Positions 7,812 to 16,375 of a stretch of DNA of 64,000 nucleotides are shown in pieces. The notes beneath the pieces were generated by a model. That model searched no databases and was not told the DNA's origin. It saw only the letters and a list, made by a program, of their open reading frames with translations. Numbering within the stretch: the stretch's first letter is position 1; each line of letters opens with the position of its first letter. Location of the stretch: contig CAZEJO010000006.1 in the NCBI GenBank assembly GCA_964512285.1, positions 1 through 64,000 on the forward strand, written 5' to 3'. The translations under genes and the position numbers were made by a program. Source of the DNA: SM23-28-2 sp964512285 (GTDB lineage Bacteria > Chloroflexota > Dehalococcoidia > SM23-28-2).

Positions 7812-7886
7812 TGGAGCCGGGGAAGGGATTCGAACCCCCGACCCGCGCTTTACGAAAGCGCTGCTCTACCCCTGAGCTACCCCGGC
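7812..7886 (-). tRNA. tRNA-Thr (anticodon CGU)
   Basis: On the minus strand the acceptor arm GCCGGGG pairs with CCCCGGC. The D arm is GCTC..GAGC. The anticodon stem GCGCT/AGCGC encloses TTCGTAA, giving anticodon CGU for the ACG codon. The T loop is TTCGAAT. A CCA end is encoded (7812-7814). Confidence 0.96.
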
Positions 7887-7995
7887 TCCGATGACGGGAG
7901 CCGTCCGCCAAGGTCCGGCTCCCGCGGTCTCTATATTAACACCTTCCAGCCAGAGGGCGAAAATCCCGCAGACTGTTGCCGTCAGCAGGGCGCAC

Positions 7996-8790
7996 CTATA
8001 TCATCGTGAAGCCGCCGCCAACACTGAGGCTCTGGCCAGTGATGAAGCCGGCGACGTCGGAGGCCAGAAAGAGGACAGCGTTCGCTGTGTCCTCCGACGC
8101 TCCCAGCCGCCGTAGGGGATAGAGACGCTTGGCCTTCTCCTGCGCCTCGAGTGTAAACACCTGGAGCCCGGCGTGCCAGAAGCTGTGCTCGCCTATCTCG
8201 TCCTTATCGCTGGGTGGTGTGACGGCGGGACAGACTGCATTGAGGGTGAGCCCGTAGCGGCCCACCTCGCGGGCCAGCGACTTCGTGAGGCCTATGATCC
8301 CCGCTTTGCAGGCCGCATACACCGCCTCGCGGTACTCCCCCACGCGCCCAGCCTCGGAGCTGATGCTGACGACGCGGCCGTAGCCGTTCTCCATCATATG
8401 AGGCAGGACAGCCCGCATGCAGTAGATGACGCTCCACAGGTTGACGTTGATCGTCTTTTCCCAGTCCTCGCGAGGCTGCTCCAGGAAAAGGCGGTCGAGG
8501 ACCCAGCCCGCGTTGTTGACCAGGATGTGGATGCGGCCGAATTCATCACTGGCCCGGCCGACCATGGTCTCGACCTGCTGGTAGTCAGTCACGTCGGTTC
8601 TGATTACGATGGTCTTGCCTCCGCCCCCCAGCGTGTTGGCCTGAGACGCCACCTTCTGGGCCTGGCCCTCGTCGATGTCAGCGATGACCACGTTTGACCC
8701 CTCGCGGGCGAAGCTTAGGGCGATAGCTCGGCCAATGTGGGACGCGCCGCCGGTGACGATAACGGTCTTGCCTGCTAGCTTCAGATCCAT
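7996..8790 (-). CDS. short-chain dehydrogenase/reductase
   Basis: This protein of about 264 residues has a Rossmann-fold NAD(P) motif at the N-terminus (VTGGASHIGRAIA, with His in place of the usual Gly before IG), NNAGW, and the catalytic pair in YAACK. The classical SDR family oxidises or reduces an alcohol/ketone substrate. I chose the ATG at 8790 because GGGAAGGG lies 8 bases upstream; an in-frame GTG at 8799 overlaps that site. In the ~200-base leader, GAGCAGCGG and CCGCTGCTC (8834-8866) form a 9-base hairpin, and a perfect 14-base palindrome lies at 8957-8970. It is last in a minus-strand run of oxidoreductases and thiolase genes, so a role in acyl-CoA or terpenoid oxidation is likely. 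The substrate is not readable. Confidence 0.85.
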   Translation of the reverse strand: MDLKLAGKTVIVTGGASHIGRAIALSFAREGSNVVIADIDEGQAQKVASQANTLGGGGKTIVIRTDVTDYQQVETMVGRASDEFGRIHILVNNAGWVLDRLFLEQPREDWEKTINVNLWSVIYCMRAVLPHMMENGYGRVVSISSEAGRVGEYREAVYAACKAGIIGLTKSLAREVGRYGLTLNAVCPAVTPPSDKDEIGEHSFWHAGLQVFTLEAQEKAKRLYPLRRLGASEDTANAVLFLASDVAGFITGQSLSVGGGFTMI

Positions 8791-9007
8791 AGCATTCACC
8801 CTTCCCTAGAACTCTGCGGCCAGCCAGACAGCGAGCAGCGGCCTCCAGCCACGAGACCGCTGCTCTGCATCTCATCTCGCTGGCCCCGCTGGCAGATCGA
8901 AATCAGGCCCGCGAGACCCGGGGGCCTCTACGATCACCATAGCACTGCCAAGCCGAGCGGCTATAGCCGCCCTCTCTGAGCGTTGGCAGACCCCTATTGC
9001 CAGCGGC

Positions 9008-9919
9008 TCACGCGTTCAGGGCGGAAACGATGCGGGCGACCTCTTCGTTGGACTGGCTGAAGGGCTGCGCCCCTTCTAGGCTCTTGATGTCCTCTATCCG
9101 AGCCCGGATGTCCTCGATGGTGAAGCCCTTCTTGGCGTTCAGGACAACACCCGGACCCTCTACCAGGACAGCCCGCGAGAAGTAGCCGGCACCCGCTGTG
9201 AAGATGATGCCGCTGTCGGTGCACTCCTCGGAGCAGGCGTAGGCCACGATGGGCGACACGTACTCCGGCTTCAGCGTCTCCACCAAGTCCGGCGGCATGA
9301 CCGTGGCCGTCATCCGCGTGCCGGCTATAGGGGCGATGGTGTTGACCAGGATGTTGTATCGGGCGCCCTCCAGCTTGAGGGTGTTCATGAACCCCACCAA
9401 GCCCAACTTGGCTGCGCCGTAGTTGGCCTGGCCGAAGTTCCCGTACAGCCCGGTGTTCGAGGTGGTCATGACGATGCGGCCGTAGTTGTTCTCCCGCATC
9501 ACGGGGAAAGCCGCCTTGGTCACGTTGAAGCCACCCTTCAGGTGCACCGCCAGCACCTTGTCGATGTCCTCCTCCTCTAGCTTCATGAAGGACTTGTCGC
9601 GGAGGATGCCGGCGTTGTTGATAAGGATATCCACCTTCCCGAAGGCGTCCACGGCGGTCTTCACAATTGCCTGGCCACCCTGCCAGGTGTCCACACCGTC
9701 GTAGTTCGGTACAGCCTCTCCTCCGGCGGCGCGGATCTCCTCCACTACCTTGTCCGCCATTGAGCTACCGCCACCACCAGTGCCATCGACTGTGCCTCCC
9801 AGGTCGTTGACGACCACCTTAGCGCCGCGGGACGCCAGCAGAAGGGCATGCGCGCGCCCCAGACCGCCGCCGGCACCGGTGACAATGGCCACCCTTCCGT
9901 CGAATCGAACATCAGCCAT
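9008..9919 (-). CDS. short-chain dehydrogenase of the multifunctional-enzyme-2 / HSD17B4 type
   Basis: This 303-residue SDR has the motifs VTGAGGGLGRAHALLL, the VVNDLGG stretch with the following GTGGGGSS loop, NNAGILRDKSF, and YGAAK as catalytic Tyr/Lys. The ND-LGG loop and RDKSF segment are characteristic of the (3R)-hydroxyacyl-CoA dehydrogenase domain of peroxisomal MFE-2 and its bacterial relatives. It likely oxidises a beta-hydroxyacyl-CoA with NAD. The ATG at 9919 has GAGGAGG upstream, which I prefer over the in-frame start at 9955. The C-terminal ~50 residues (after FTAGAGYFSR) form a tail seen in this subgroup. Its neighbours, a thiolase and other oxidoreductases, fit a beta-oxidation-like route. 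Confidence 0.88.
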   Translation of the reverse strand: MADVRFDGRVAIVTGAGGGLGRAHALLLASRGAKVVVNDLGGTVDGTGGGGSSMADKVVEEIRAAGGEAVPNYDGVDTWQGGQAIVKTAVDAFGKVDILINNAGILRDKSFMKLEEEDIDKVLAVHLKGGFNVTKAAFPVMRENNYGRIVMTTSNTGLYGNFGQANYGAAKLGLVGFMNTLKLEGARYNILVNTIAPIAGTRMTATVMPPDLVETLKPEYVSPIVAYACSEECTDSGIIFTAGAGYFSRAVLVEGPGVVLNAKKGFTIEDIRARIEDIKSLEGAQPFSQSNEEVARIVSALNA

Positions 9920-10090
9920 GTTTGCCTCCTCTCTGAGACTGGCTACAAAAATCACTCATCTTGGGCAGATACCGCTTTGCATCGCCGACGTCGGTGCCTC
10001 GGCGGTGCTTCGATTGTTCCGCCGAGCACAATCTTACCACCACAGGCGCTAAGCGAAAATCCCCCAAAATGTTGCCCAATCCAGCTCCCT

Positions 10091-10996
10091 CTAGAGCACC
10101 AGGTAGGTGGCTAGGCCGTCTCTGAGGGGCGTGAGCCGCAGGCCGAGCGTCTCCACCAACTCCGAGCTGTCGGCCAGGCCATCCATGGTTATGAAGTCGA
10201 TAGCATCGGGCGTCAAGGGAGGCCCCGGCAGGAACCGCAACAGGGAGGCCTGGGCCTTCATCAGCGCCTTGGGGACGGGCAGGAGGAAGCGCCGCCTGCC
10301 CAGGATCTCCAGGGCCGTGCGGATGATTTCCTGCATGGTCAGCACCTCCGGGCCGCCTATCTCGAACACCTTGTTGTCTGCTGCCCGGTTGTCCACCGCC
10401 TCTGCCACAGCCCAACCCAGGTCGTCGATGAACACCGGCTGAAGTCGTTGTCTGCTGCCAACGCCGATGATGGGCACAAAGGGGAGATAGCGGCTCAGCC
10501 CCAGGAAACGGTTGAGACTGCGGTCCTCCGGCCCGTAGACCCAGGACGGTCGAAAGATAACGTAGGTCATGCCGCTATCCCTGACGGCCGTCTCCGCCCG
10601 CCACTTGGCCCGAAACCAGTGGTAATTGGCGTCGGCTGCGGCGCCGGCGCCGCTCACGTAGATGTAGCGCTGGACGCCCGCTGCTTTGGCCGCCTCCACC
10701 AGGCGCTCGGTGCCGGCGGCGTCGGTCTCCTCGAAGGTATAGCCCCGACGCTGATTCTCGATGGGCGAGTTGGGGAACTGGACGCAGCCGATGACCACCT
10801 CCGCCCCCTGAACGGCAGCGGCTAAGCTCGCCGGGTATCTCACATCCCCCTCGCGATACTCGACCTCGATGTGGGGGAAGCGGGTTGCCGCCTTGGCCGC
10901 GTTGCGGGTCAGGACGGCGACCGGCTTGCCGCGGCGGGCCAGTTCGCGCACGATGCCACTGCCGACGAATCCGGTGCCACCTGCTACCAAGATCAT
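10091..10996 (-). CDS. NAD(P)-binding atypical SDR (NmrA / NDUFA9-like)
   Basis: This 301-residue protein starts with the dinucleotide-binding motif MILVAGGTGFVGSGIV. YRRGY-like nucleotide contacts, YVSGAG and FRPSWVYGPEDR follow, as in extended/atypical SDRs of the NDUFA9 type. These bind NAD(P)H and act on sugar nucleotides, quinones or isoprenoid-linked substrates, or only sense redox state. The start is set by GGAGGTTGAG directly upstream of the ATG at 10996. It follows the F420-type oxidoreductase gene in the same direction. The segment RFLPGPPLTPDAIDFI is typical of bacterial members with a membrane-facing C-terminal region. The exact reaction is unknown. Confidence 0.8.
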   Translation of the reverse strand: MILVAGGTGFVGSGIVRELARRGKPVAVLTRNAAKAATRFPHIEVEYREGDVRYPASLAAAVQGAEVVIGCVQFPNSPIENQRRGYTFEETDAAGTERLVEAAKAAGVQRYIYVSGAGAAADANYHWFRAKWRAETAVRDSGMTYVIFRPSWVYGPEDRSLNRFLGLSRYLPFVPIIGVGSRQRLQPVFIDDLGWAVAEAVDNRAADNKVFEIGGPEVLTMQEIIRTALEILGRRRFLLPVPKALMKAQASLLRFLPGPPLTPDAIDFITMDGLADSSELVETLGLRLTPLRDGLATYLVL

Positions 10997-11057
10997 CTCA
11001 ACCTCCGTTCGACCCTCCGAGCAGCAGCTCGAGAGCACAGATGAGGGCGACCGGCGT

Positions 11058-12080
11058 CTAGATTGCCTGAAGCTCGCGGATCAGCGCTTTCAGCCGCTCC
11101 TTATCTCCCTGGTTAGGGATGGGGACAGCCAAGGCGATACGATCCACTATGCCGCCCCAGCGCTCCTTGATCCTGGCCGCGATCTCGTCATAGGTGTCAA
11201 TGACGGCAAACTGTTCCAGCATCTCGTCGCTGATCTGCTGCCCCATCTCGGCCCACTTGCCCGCTGCCGCCAGCCGATGCAGCCTGAGGCAGGTATCACC
11301 CCAGCCGTGGATGTCCAGCACGCCCTTGTAGGTTCGGGTGGAGCCGTAGAAGGCGATCTGAGCGCGAATGGCCTGCTTCTGCCTCTCGACATCCTCCTCC
11401 CTCTCGCCGGTGATAATGAAGCCGCCGCCGGAGATGTCGATATCCTTCAGGGAGCGCCCGGCCTTCTTGGCCGCTGTCTCCATATTTGGCAGGATGACCT
11501 CTCGCAGGTACTTGGGCGTGCAGAAGCCGTGCAGGCGGGCGCCGTCGCACAGCTCGCCCGCCAGGCGACACATGTAGGGATTGACCGCCGAGATGTGGAT
11601 GGCGATGTGGGGATGCTCGATTGGCCCGGGGTCGAAGAAGGGGGTCATGAGGGTATAAGTGTAGTGCTTGCCGCGGAAGTTGGGGCGGCTCTTGTTCTGC
11701 CAGGAGTCCCAGATCGCCCTCAGCACCAGGATGTACTCCCGCAGGCGCGGCCCAGGCGGCGAGGGCCAGGGGGTGCTGTAGCGCCGCTCGTTGTGGCCCT
11801 TCACCTGGGTGCCCAGCCCCAGGAGGAGACGCCCCCGCGATAGCGCCTGGATGTCCCAGGCCATCTGAGCCACCGTCAAGGGACTGCGCGGGAAGGCGAT
11901 AGCTACCGCCGAGCCAAGGGTGATCCGCTCGGTGTGCTCGGCGGCGATGGCCAGAGGCAGGAAGGGATCGTGGCCAACCTCGAAGGACAGGACGCCGTCG
12001 TAGCCCGTCTCCTCTGCCTCCCTGGCGGCGGCCGCGACCTGGTCCAGGCCACCTATCGGCAGAGCGGTTTCCACTTTCAT
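11058..12080 (-). CDS. luciferase-like (LLM class) F420-dependent oxidoreductase
   Basis: This 340-residue TIM-barrel protein of the bacterial luciferase-like monooxygenase class has AREAEETGYDGVLSFEVGHDPFLPLAIAA-type opening residues, GSAVAIAFPRSPL, LGLGTQVKGHNERRY, and a C-terminal IKERWGGIVDRIAL. These resemble the F420-dependent subgroup known from actinobacteria and Chloroflexota. Such enzymes move hydride between F420H2 (or FMNH2) and an organic substrate. No F420 biosynthesis gene is in the window, so the cofactor is inferred from the subfamily. The downstream genes follow with short gaps and may be co-transcribed. A strong minus-strand terminator at 12207-12243 separates it from the thiolase gene upstream. 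Confidence 0.85.
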   Translation of the reverse strand: MKVETALPIGGLDQVAAAAREAEETGYDGVLSFEVGHDPFLPLAIAAEHTERITLGSAVAIAFPRSPLTVAQMAWDIQALSRGRLLLGLGTQVKGHNERRYSTPWPSPPGPRLREYILVLRAIWDSWQNKSRPNFRGKHYTYTLMTPFFDPGPIEHPHIAIHISAVNPYMCRLAGELCDGARLHGFCTPKYLREVILPNMETAAKKAGRSLKDIDISGGGFIITGEREEDVERQKQAIRAQIAFYGSTRTYKGVLDIHGWGDTCLRLHRLAAAGKWAEMGQQISDEMLEQFAVIDTYDEIAARIKERWGGIVDRIALAVPIPNQGDKERLKALIRELQAI

Positions 12081-12203
12081 CGATTCTTCCCCTCAATGCC
12101 CAGCAGTGCAGAGGAGATTCCGATGCCTTTGTGCCGAGCAGCTACAGCGCCCCGATTCTATTGGCCCCCGCCGAGGACGTCAAGCCCACGGTCGGTGACT
12201 AGG

Positions 12204-12243
12204 GCCAAAGGAACAGGGCCCCCGGCATCGGCCGGGGACCCTG
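12204..12243 (-). terminator. intrinsic terminator after the thiolase gene
   Basis: On the minus strand CAGGGTCCCCGGC and GCCGGGGGCCCTG form a 13-base stem with one G-U pair and a 4-base loop. TTCCTTT follows. It lies 24 bases past the thiolase stop. Confidence 0.85.
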
Positions 12244-12266
12244 AACTGGGGGCGCTTTCGTTGTCG

Positions 12267-13430
12267 CTAGTCGTGTCGGCCCAGGATGGTCACCGAGCAC
12301 ACGGAGGCCGGCCCGCCCAGGTTGTGGGCCAGGCCTAGGACGGGGTCCTTCACCTGCATACCGTCGGCTCGCCCCTGGAGCTGCTTGGTCACCTCGTACA
12401 GCATGCGGCAGCCGGTGGCGCCGATGGGGTGACCGAAGCACTTGAGGCCGCCGCTGGGGTTAAGGGGGATATCCCCCTCCAACTCCGTCATGCCGTCTCG
12501 GACGGCCTCGGCGGCCTTCGGCGGGTCGACGAAGCCCAGGTCGCCCATGTTGAGCAACTCGGTGATGGTGAAGCAGTCGTGTATCTCGGCGAAGCTGATC
12601 TCCTTGCGGGGGTCCTTGATGCCTGCCTCCTCGTAGGCCATGGCAGCCGCCTTCTTGGTGGCTGGAAAGCCCAGCCAATCGAAGCCCGGCCTCCACATAG
12701 GGAAGGTGGAGTCAACGGCCAGGGCGTTGGCCTTGGCCACTACATAGTCGTCCTTATGCTTCATTGTCTTGGCGATCTCCGGTCGGGTGACCACCAGGGC
12801 AGCGGCGCCATCGGACATGGCGCAGCAGTCGAAGCGGCCCAAGGGCTCGGCGATCATCGGGGCCTTCAGGACGTCGTCTACGGTGATTGCCCGGCGGAAG
12901 TGGGCCTTAGGATGGGCAACGCCATTCTTGTGGTTCTTGACGGCCACGTGCGCCAGGTCCTCTTTCGTCCAGCCCCACTCGTGGAAGGCGCGGGTGGCAG
13001 CCAGAGCGAACATGCCCGGTGCGCTAGTTCCGCCCATCACTGGGTGGCCTCCCTCCATGGGCAGGCCGCTGGAGCCCTCGTCCATGAGCTTCTCCACGCC
13101 GCAGGCAACCACTATGTCGTAGACGCCGGCGGCCACCGCGAAACAGGCGTTGCGGAAAGCGTCCATGCCGGAGGCGCAGAAGTTCTCTACCCTGGTAACG
13201 GGCTTGCCGAACAGCTTCATGGGCTCGACGAATGTGCCTCCGGATATACCGGTGAAGTGGTACAGCACTCCCACCCAGGCTGCCTCGATGTCCTGGGGGG
13301 TGATGCCGGCGTCGTCCAGGGCCTCGTACACCGCCTCTACCAGTAGGTCCTCTTGGTCCTTCTCCCAGATCTCGCCGAACTTGGTGCAACCAACGCCGAC
13401 GATAGCAACTCGGTCCTTAATCCCTGGCAT
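12267..13430 (-). CDS. thiolase-superfamily acyltransferase (SCP2-type)
   Basis: This 387-residue protein has all expected thiolase landmarks. The nucleophile cysteine is in ENFCASGMDAF (Cys85), a histidine is in GHPIGATGC, and a C-terminal cysteine is in LGGPASVCSV. The spacing fits SCP-x/SCP2-type thiolases, which cleave or form beta-ketoacyl-CoA. The start ATG at 13430 follows AGGAGGAG. It sits directly downstream of an HMGCS-fold/DUF35 fusion, in the order seen when thiolases need a DUF35 partner. In archaea, thiolase, HMGCS and DUF35 form one channel complex. In steroid degradation, a thiolase-fold aldolase pairs with DUF35. Here the thiolase keeps its nucleophile, so it is probably catalytic. 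Confidence 0.88.
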   Translation of the reverse strand: MPGIKDRVAIVGVGCTKFGEIWEKDQEDLLVEAVYEALDDAGITPQDIEAAWVGVLYHFTGISGGTFVEPMKLFGKPVTRVENFCASGMDAFRNACFAVAAGVYDIVVACGVEKLMDEGSSGLPMEGGHPVMGGTSAPGMFALAATRAFHEWGWTKEDLAHVAVKNHKNGVAHPKAHFRRAITVDDVLKAPMIAEPLGRFDCCAMSDGAAALVVTRPEIAKTMKHKDDYVVAKANALAVDSTFPMWRPGFDWLGFPATKKAAAMAYEEAGIKDPRKEISFAEIHDCFTITELLNMGDLGFVDPPKAAEAVRDGMTELEGDIPLNPSGGLKCFGHPIGATGCRMLYEVTKQLQGRADGMQVKDPVLGLAHNLGGPASVCSVTILGRHD

Positions 13431-13466
13431 GTCTCCTCCTTTTCACCGCAGCGTTAGCGGGAAGGC

Positions 13467-14876
13467 TTAGCCTCCCCTCACCGGTTGGCACTTCCAGTAG
13501 TAGTTGTGGAATTCTGCCCCCTCGTGGAGGCGGCGCAAGGTCAGCTCCAGTGGCATGCCTATGCTCACCTCCTTGGGGTCGCAGTCGGTCATCTGCATGA
13601 AAATACGGCCCCCTCCCTCCAATTCAATCACAATCCTGGGGACGGGGGTATTCAGGTACTCGCCACCCACCAGATGGTCGAGGGTAAAGGTGAACACTGT
13701 CCCCTTGTGGGGCAGCTTGGCCTGGTCCAGTTCATCCTTTGTTCCACACTCCACGCACACCCGCGGCGGCGGGTACTGCACCGTGCCGCACTTGCGGCAG
13801 CGGGCGCCGTAGAGGGCCAGCTCCATCTTGCTGTCCCGCCAGTAGGTAACAGGCGACGACTTGGGAACAAACCTATCCCTTTCCATGAGCTTCCGGAAGG
13901 ACACGTAGGCGTTGTAGTTGGGAAGCATCCGCTTGTTCATGAGGTAGGTTTGAAGCGGTCTCTTGCCGGCGACGGCAGGGAAGGCATCGTTGACCTCCAC
14001 CAGGAAGGCATCAGCGCCGTCACCGTAGTTGGCCACCAGGAGCTTGTCGCCGGCCTTGGCTCCATCCAGGGCCGCCGCCAGCATCATCAGCACCTGGGGC
14101 GTGCCTGTGTTGCCCAGCAAGAGGAAGCCTGTGTCCTGAATCTGAGGCATCTCCAGGCCTAGCTGACGGCCGAGGGCAATGTGGGCACGGGGGTCGCCAG
14201 CGGAAAAGACCCCCTTGCTTATATCCTTGGGGCCAACGCCCTCCTTCTCTGCTAGCGCCTTGGCCGCGGTCACCATGCTGGCCATGTAGCCGTACTGGGT
14301 CTCCAGTTTAGGCTCAAAGGCACGAACGTAGCGGTCGTCGGAGCGTCGCCAGGGGCCGATGACCTCGCTGGTGACGGACTGGAAGCCACGAACAGTCGCT
14401 GGGCCTTCCTTGGATAGCAGGAAGGCGGCGGCGCCGTCGCCCAGCAACTGCTCCCACATCGTCTCCGGCTCGGCCGGACGATTGTCCGCTGCCACCACCA
14501 GTACGCTCTTGGCCGAGCCGCTCTCGATGGCGTCGTAGGCCGCCCTCATGGCTACGGTGGCCGAGCGAAGGGAATCAGTGAAATCGGCCGTAAAGATATC
14601 CTGGCGCAGGTCCAGGGCGCCAGCAACCACGGAAGCGCACTGTTTCTCAGTATAGGGCGGAGTGGTGCTGGCGAAGTAGACGCCGTCGATAGTGGCGGGG
14701 TCGATGCCTGCTAAGCACTCGAAGGCAGCGGCGACGGCCATGGTGATGCTGTCTTCGTCGGCGTTGGCCACCGAGCGCTCGCCGGGTACCCCAGGGATGC
14801 CCCAAGCTTGGGCCATCTCCTGACGTCCCAGGCGGTACGTGGGTATGTAGGCTCCGTAGGATGCTATTGCTACCAT
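13467..14876 (-). CDS. HMG-CoA-synthase-fold protein fused to a DUF35 (zinc ribbon + OB) domain
   Basis: In this 469-residue protein, residues 1-330 are a KAS-III/HMG-CoA-synthase-like thiolase fold (ASYGAYIPTYRLGR, NADEDSITMA, LLGDGAAAFLL). Residues about 350-465 are a DUF35 domain with a zinc ribbon (CRKC..CVEC) and an OB fold. In archaeal HMGCS the catalytic Cys lies in an ACKAGT-type motif; the aligned stretch here is DSLRSAT (101-107), with Leu at the Cys place. The active-site His also seems to be replaced (Ser in GVFSAGDPRAH). The alignment is from memory. GAGGAGGG supports the ATG at 14876. The thiolase gene follows 36 bases later. The protein may be a structural or acyl-transfer partner, or an aldolase-like enzyme, rather than an HMG-CoA synthase. 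Confidence 0.82.
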   Translation of the reverse strand: MVAIASYGAYIPTYRLGRQEMAQAWGIPGVPGERSVANADEDSITMAVAAAFECLAGIDPATIDGVYFASTTPPYTEKQCASVVAGALDLRQDIFTADFTDSLRSATVAMRAAYDAIESGSAKSVLVVAADNRPAEPETMWEQLLGDGAAAFLLSKEGPATVRGFQSVTSEVIGPWRRSDDRYVRAFEPKLETQYGYMASMVTAAKALAEKEGVGPKDISKGVFSAGDPRAHIALGRQLGLEMPQIQDTGFLLLGNTGTPQVLMMLAAALDGAKAGDKLLVANYGDGADAFLVEVNDAFPAVAGKRPLQTYLMNKRMLPNYNAYVSFRKLMERDRFVPKSSPVTYWRDSKMELALYGARCRKCGTVQYPPPRVCVECGTKDELDQAKLPHKGTVFTFTLDHLVGGEYLNTPVPRIVIELEGGGRIFMQMTDCDPKEVSIGMPLELTLRRLHEGAEFHNYYWKCQPVRGG

Positions 14877-14923
14877 TCGACCCTCCTCAGTTCACAACCG
14901 GCATGGTTAATGCCGCGTCTTGG

Positions 14924-15130
14924 CTATGTGCGACAACAGGTGCGTAGGGTGGGGTCGTAGTAAGAGCAGAAGGCGTCGTCCCAATAGGGATCCTCGAAAA
15001 GAAACCCCTCCGCCGGGTCGTCGTTACTCCTGGCAGCCTCCTCGCTCTCGATGGGGCGCTCTTTGGTCTGCGCTCGGGGCGCTCGTGCCTTTTTCGCCTT
15101 TGCTTTGCGGGCCTTGTTGACGTTCTTCAT
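14924..15130 (-). CDS. small hypothetical protein
   Basis: This is a 68-residue open frame between the HMGCS-like gene and lipA. The first 20 residues are strongly basic (many Lys/Arg/Ala). The second half is acidic and aromatic (FLFEDPYWDDAF) and ends with a Cys-rich tail, CSYYDPTLRTCCRT. Purine-rich AAAGGA lies 11 bases before the ATG, a weak site. No family is recognised. The split charge pattern and closing CC could suit a nucleic-acid or metal-binding peptide, but the frame may also be chance. Confidence 0.4.
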   Translation of the reverse strand: MKNVNKARKAKAKKARAPRAQTKERPIESEEAARSNDDPAEGFLFEDPYWDDAFCSYYDPTLRTCCRT

Positions 15131-15152
15131 CGAAAGTGAATCCTTTCACAGT

Positions 15153-16088
15153 CTACCTCAGGGGTTGCTTGACAACAAGGTCAAAAGTATTCTGGATTTG
15201 CCTTTCGGCATGGTAGGAACTGCGCACCAGCGGCCCTGCCTCCACGTGGCGGAATCCTAGCCGCTGGCCCTCCTCGGCCAGTTCCCGGAACTCCGAGGGC
15301 CGGTAGTAGCGAGCCACCGGCAGTTGCTTGGGCGTGGGCTGCAAGTACTGGCCGATGGTCAGAATGTCACAGCCAACCGCCGTCAGGTCAGCCATGGCCT
15401 GCAACAGTTCTTCGCGCGTCTCCCCCAGGCCCACCATCAGGCCGCTCTTGGTGGGGATTGCTGGATCGAGGGCCTTGGCCCTGGCCAGAAGCTCCAGCGA
15501 ACGCTTATACATCGCGCTGGGGCGCACCCGCGGGTAGAGACGATGCACTGTCTCCAGGTTGTGGTTGAGGATGTCCGGCCGCGCCGCTACGAGCGTGGCC
15601 AGCGCCTGTTGCGAGCCCTGGAAATCGGGCACGAGCACCTCCACGCTGGTGCTCAGCGACAGGCGGCGAATGTGGTGGACAACGTCGACGAAGACGGCTG
15701 CACCGCCGTCGGGTAGGTCGTCGCGGCTGACGGAGGTGATGACGGCGTGCCTCAAGCCCAGACGACGCACGACCTCGGCCACTCGCAGGGGCTCTTCGCT
15801 GTCCAGGCCGAGCGGATGCCCGCTTCTGACCGCACAGAAGCGGCAGGCGCGGGTGCATATGTTGCCCAGGATCATGAACGTGGCGGTGCCGGCCTGGAAG
15901 CACTCGCCAATGTTGGGGCAGCGAGCCTCCTCGCACACGGTGTGCAGGCCTGAGGCTCGCAACATGGCCTTCAGGCGCAAGTAGCGCGGCTGGCCGGGGA
16001 AGGGCACCTTCAGCCACGCTGGCTTGCGCGGCCGCTGCTGGCTGGTCAATCGCTCGCTGGCCATCGGTACCCACAATGATAACACCAT
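15153..16088 (-). CDS. lipA: lipoyl synthase
   Basis: This radical SAM enzyme inserts two sulfurs into an octanoyl chain on lipoyl-dependent proteins. The 311 residues show the auxiliary cluster motif CEEARCPNIGEC and the radical SAM motif CTRACRFC, then VTSVSRDDLPDGG and the C-terminal RSSYHA serine region that ligates the auxiliary cluster. All key cysteines are present. Two starts are possible, ATG at 16088 and ATG at 16064; neither has a strong ribosome-binding site, and the extra eight residues are hydrophobic. No lipB or 2-oxoacid dehydrogenase gene is beside it, so it appears to stand alone. Upstream lies an unusual duplicated intergenic segment. Confidence 0.92.
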   Translation of the reverse strand: MVLSLWVPMASERLTSQQRPRKPAWLKVPFPGQPRYLRLKAMLRASGLHTVCEEARCPNIGECFQAGTATFMILGNICTRACRFCAVRSGHPLGLDSEEPLRVAEVVRRLGLRHAVITSVSRDDLPDGGAAVFVDVVHHIRRLSLSTSVEVLVPDFQGSQQALATLVAARPDILNHNLETVHRLYPRVRPSAMYKRSLELLARAKALDPAIPTKSGLMVGLGETREELLQAMADLTAVGCDILTIGQYLQPTPKQLPVARYYRPSEFRELAEEGQRLGFRHVEAGPLVRSSYHAERQIQNTFDLVVKQPLR

Positions 16089-16130
16089 CGAGCCTTTTCA
16101 GCGCGCTCAGGAAGAGATAGCCTCCGGCGC

Positions 16131-16260
16131 GACGCACAACCCCCACGATCTGTTAGCAGCCCCGCACGGCTCAGGGCAAAAACTAACCATTTGTATACCT
16201 TCGCTTCACCGGTTGGCATCCTCTGTCAACCGCTATCTTCACCTGGGCATGTCATGCTGA
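16131..16260 (+). repeat. intergenic direct repeat, copy A
   Basis: This 130-base segment aligns without gaps to 16376-16505 (offset 245). I count about 96 of 130 matches by eye, with a 20-base identical block at its start. The 424-base region between lipA and the next gene holds essentially this repeat pair, and no gene was seen in it. Confidence 0.75.
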
Positions 16261-16375
16261 AAGTGAGCCGTCGCGAAGTGGATGGAACAACGGCGCTGCT
16301 CGGCGGCCTTCGTCGGCCGACCCAAAGCGATCCTACCGTCTAACCGCGACGAGCTCTCGAAAGTAGCCCCGCCAC

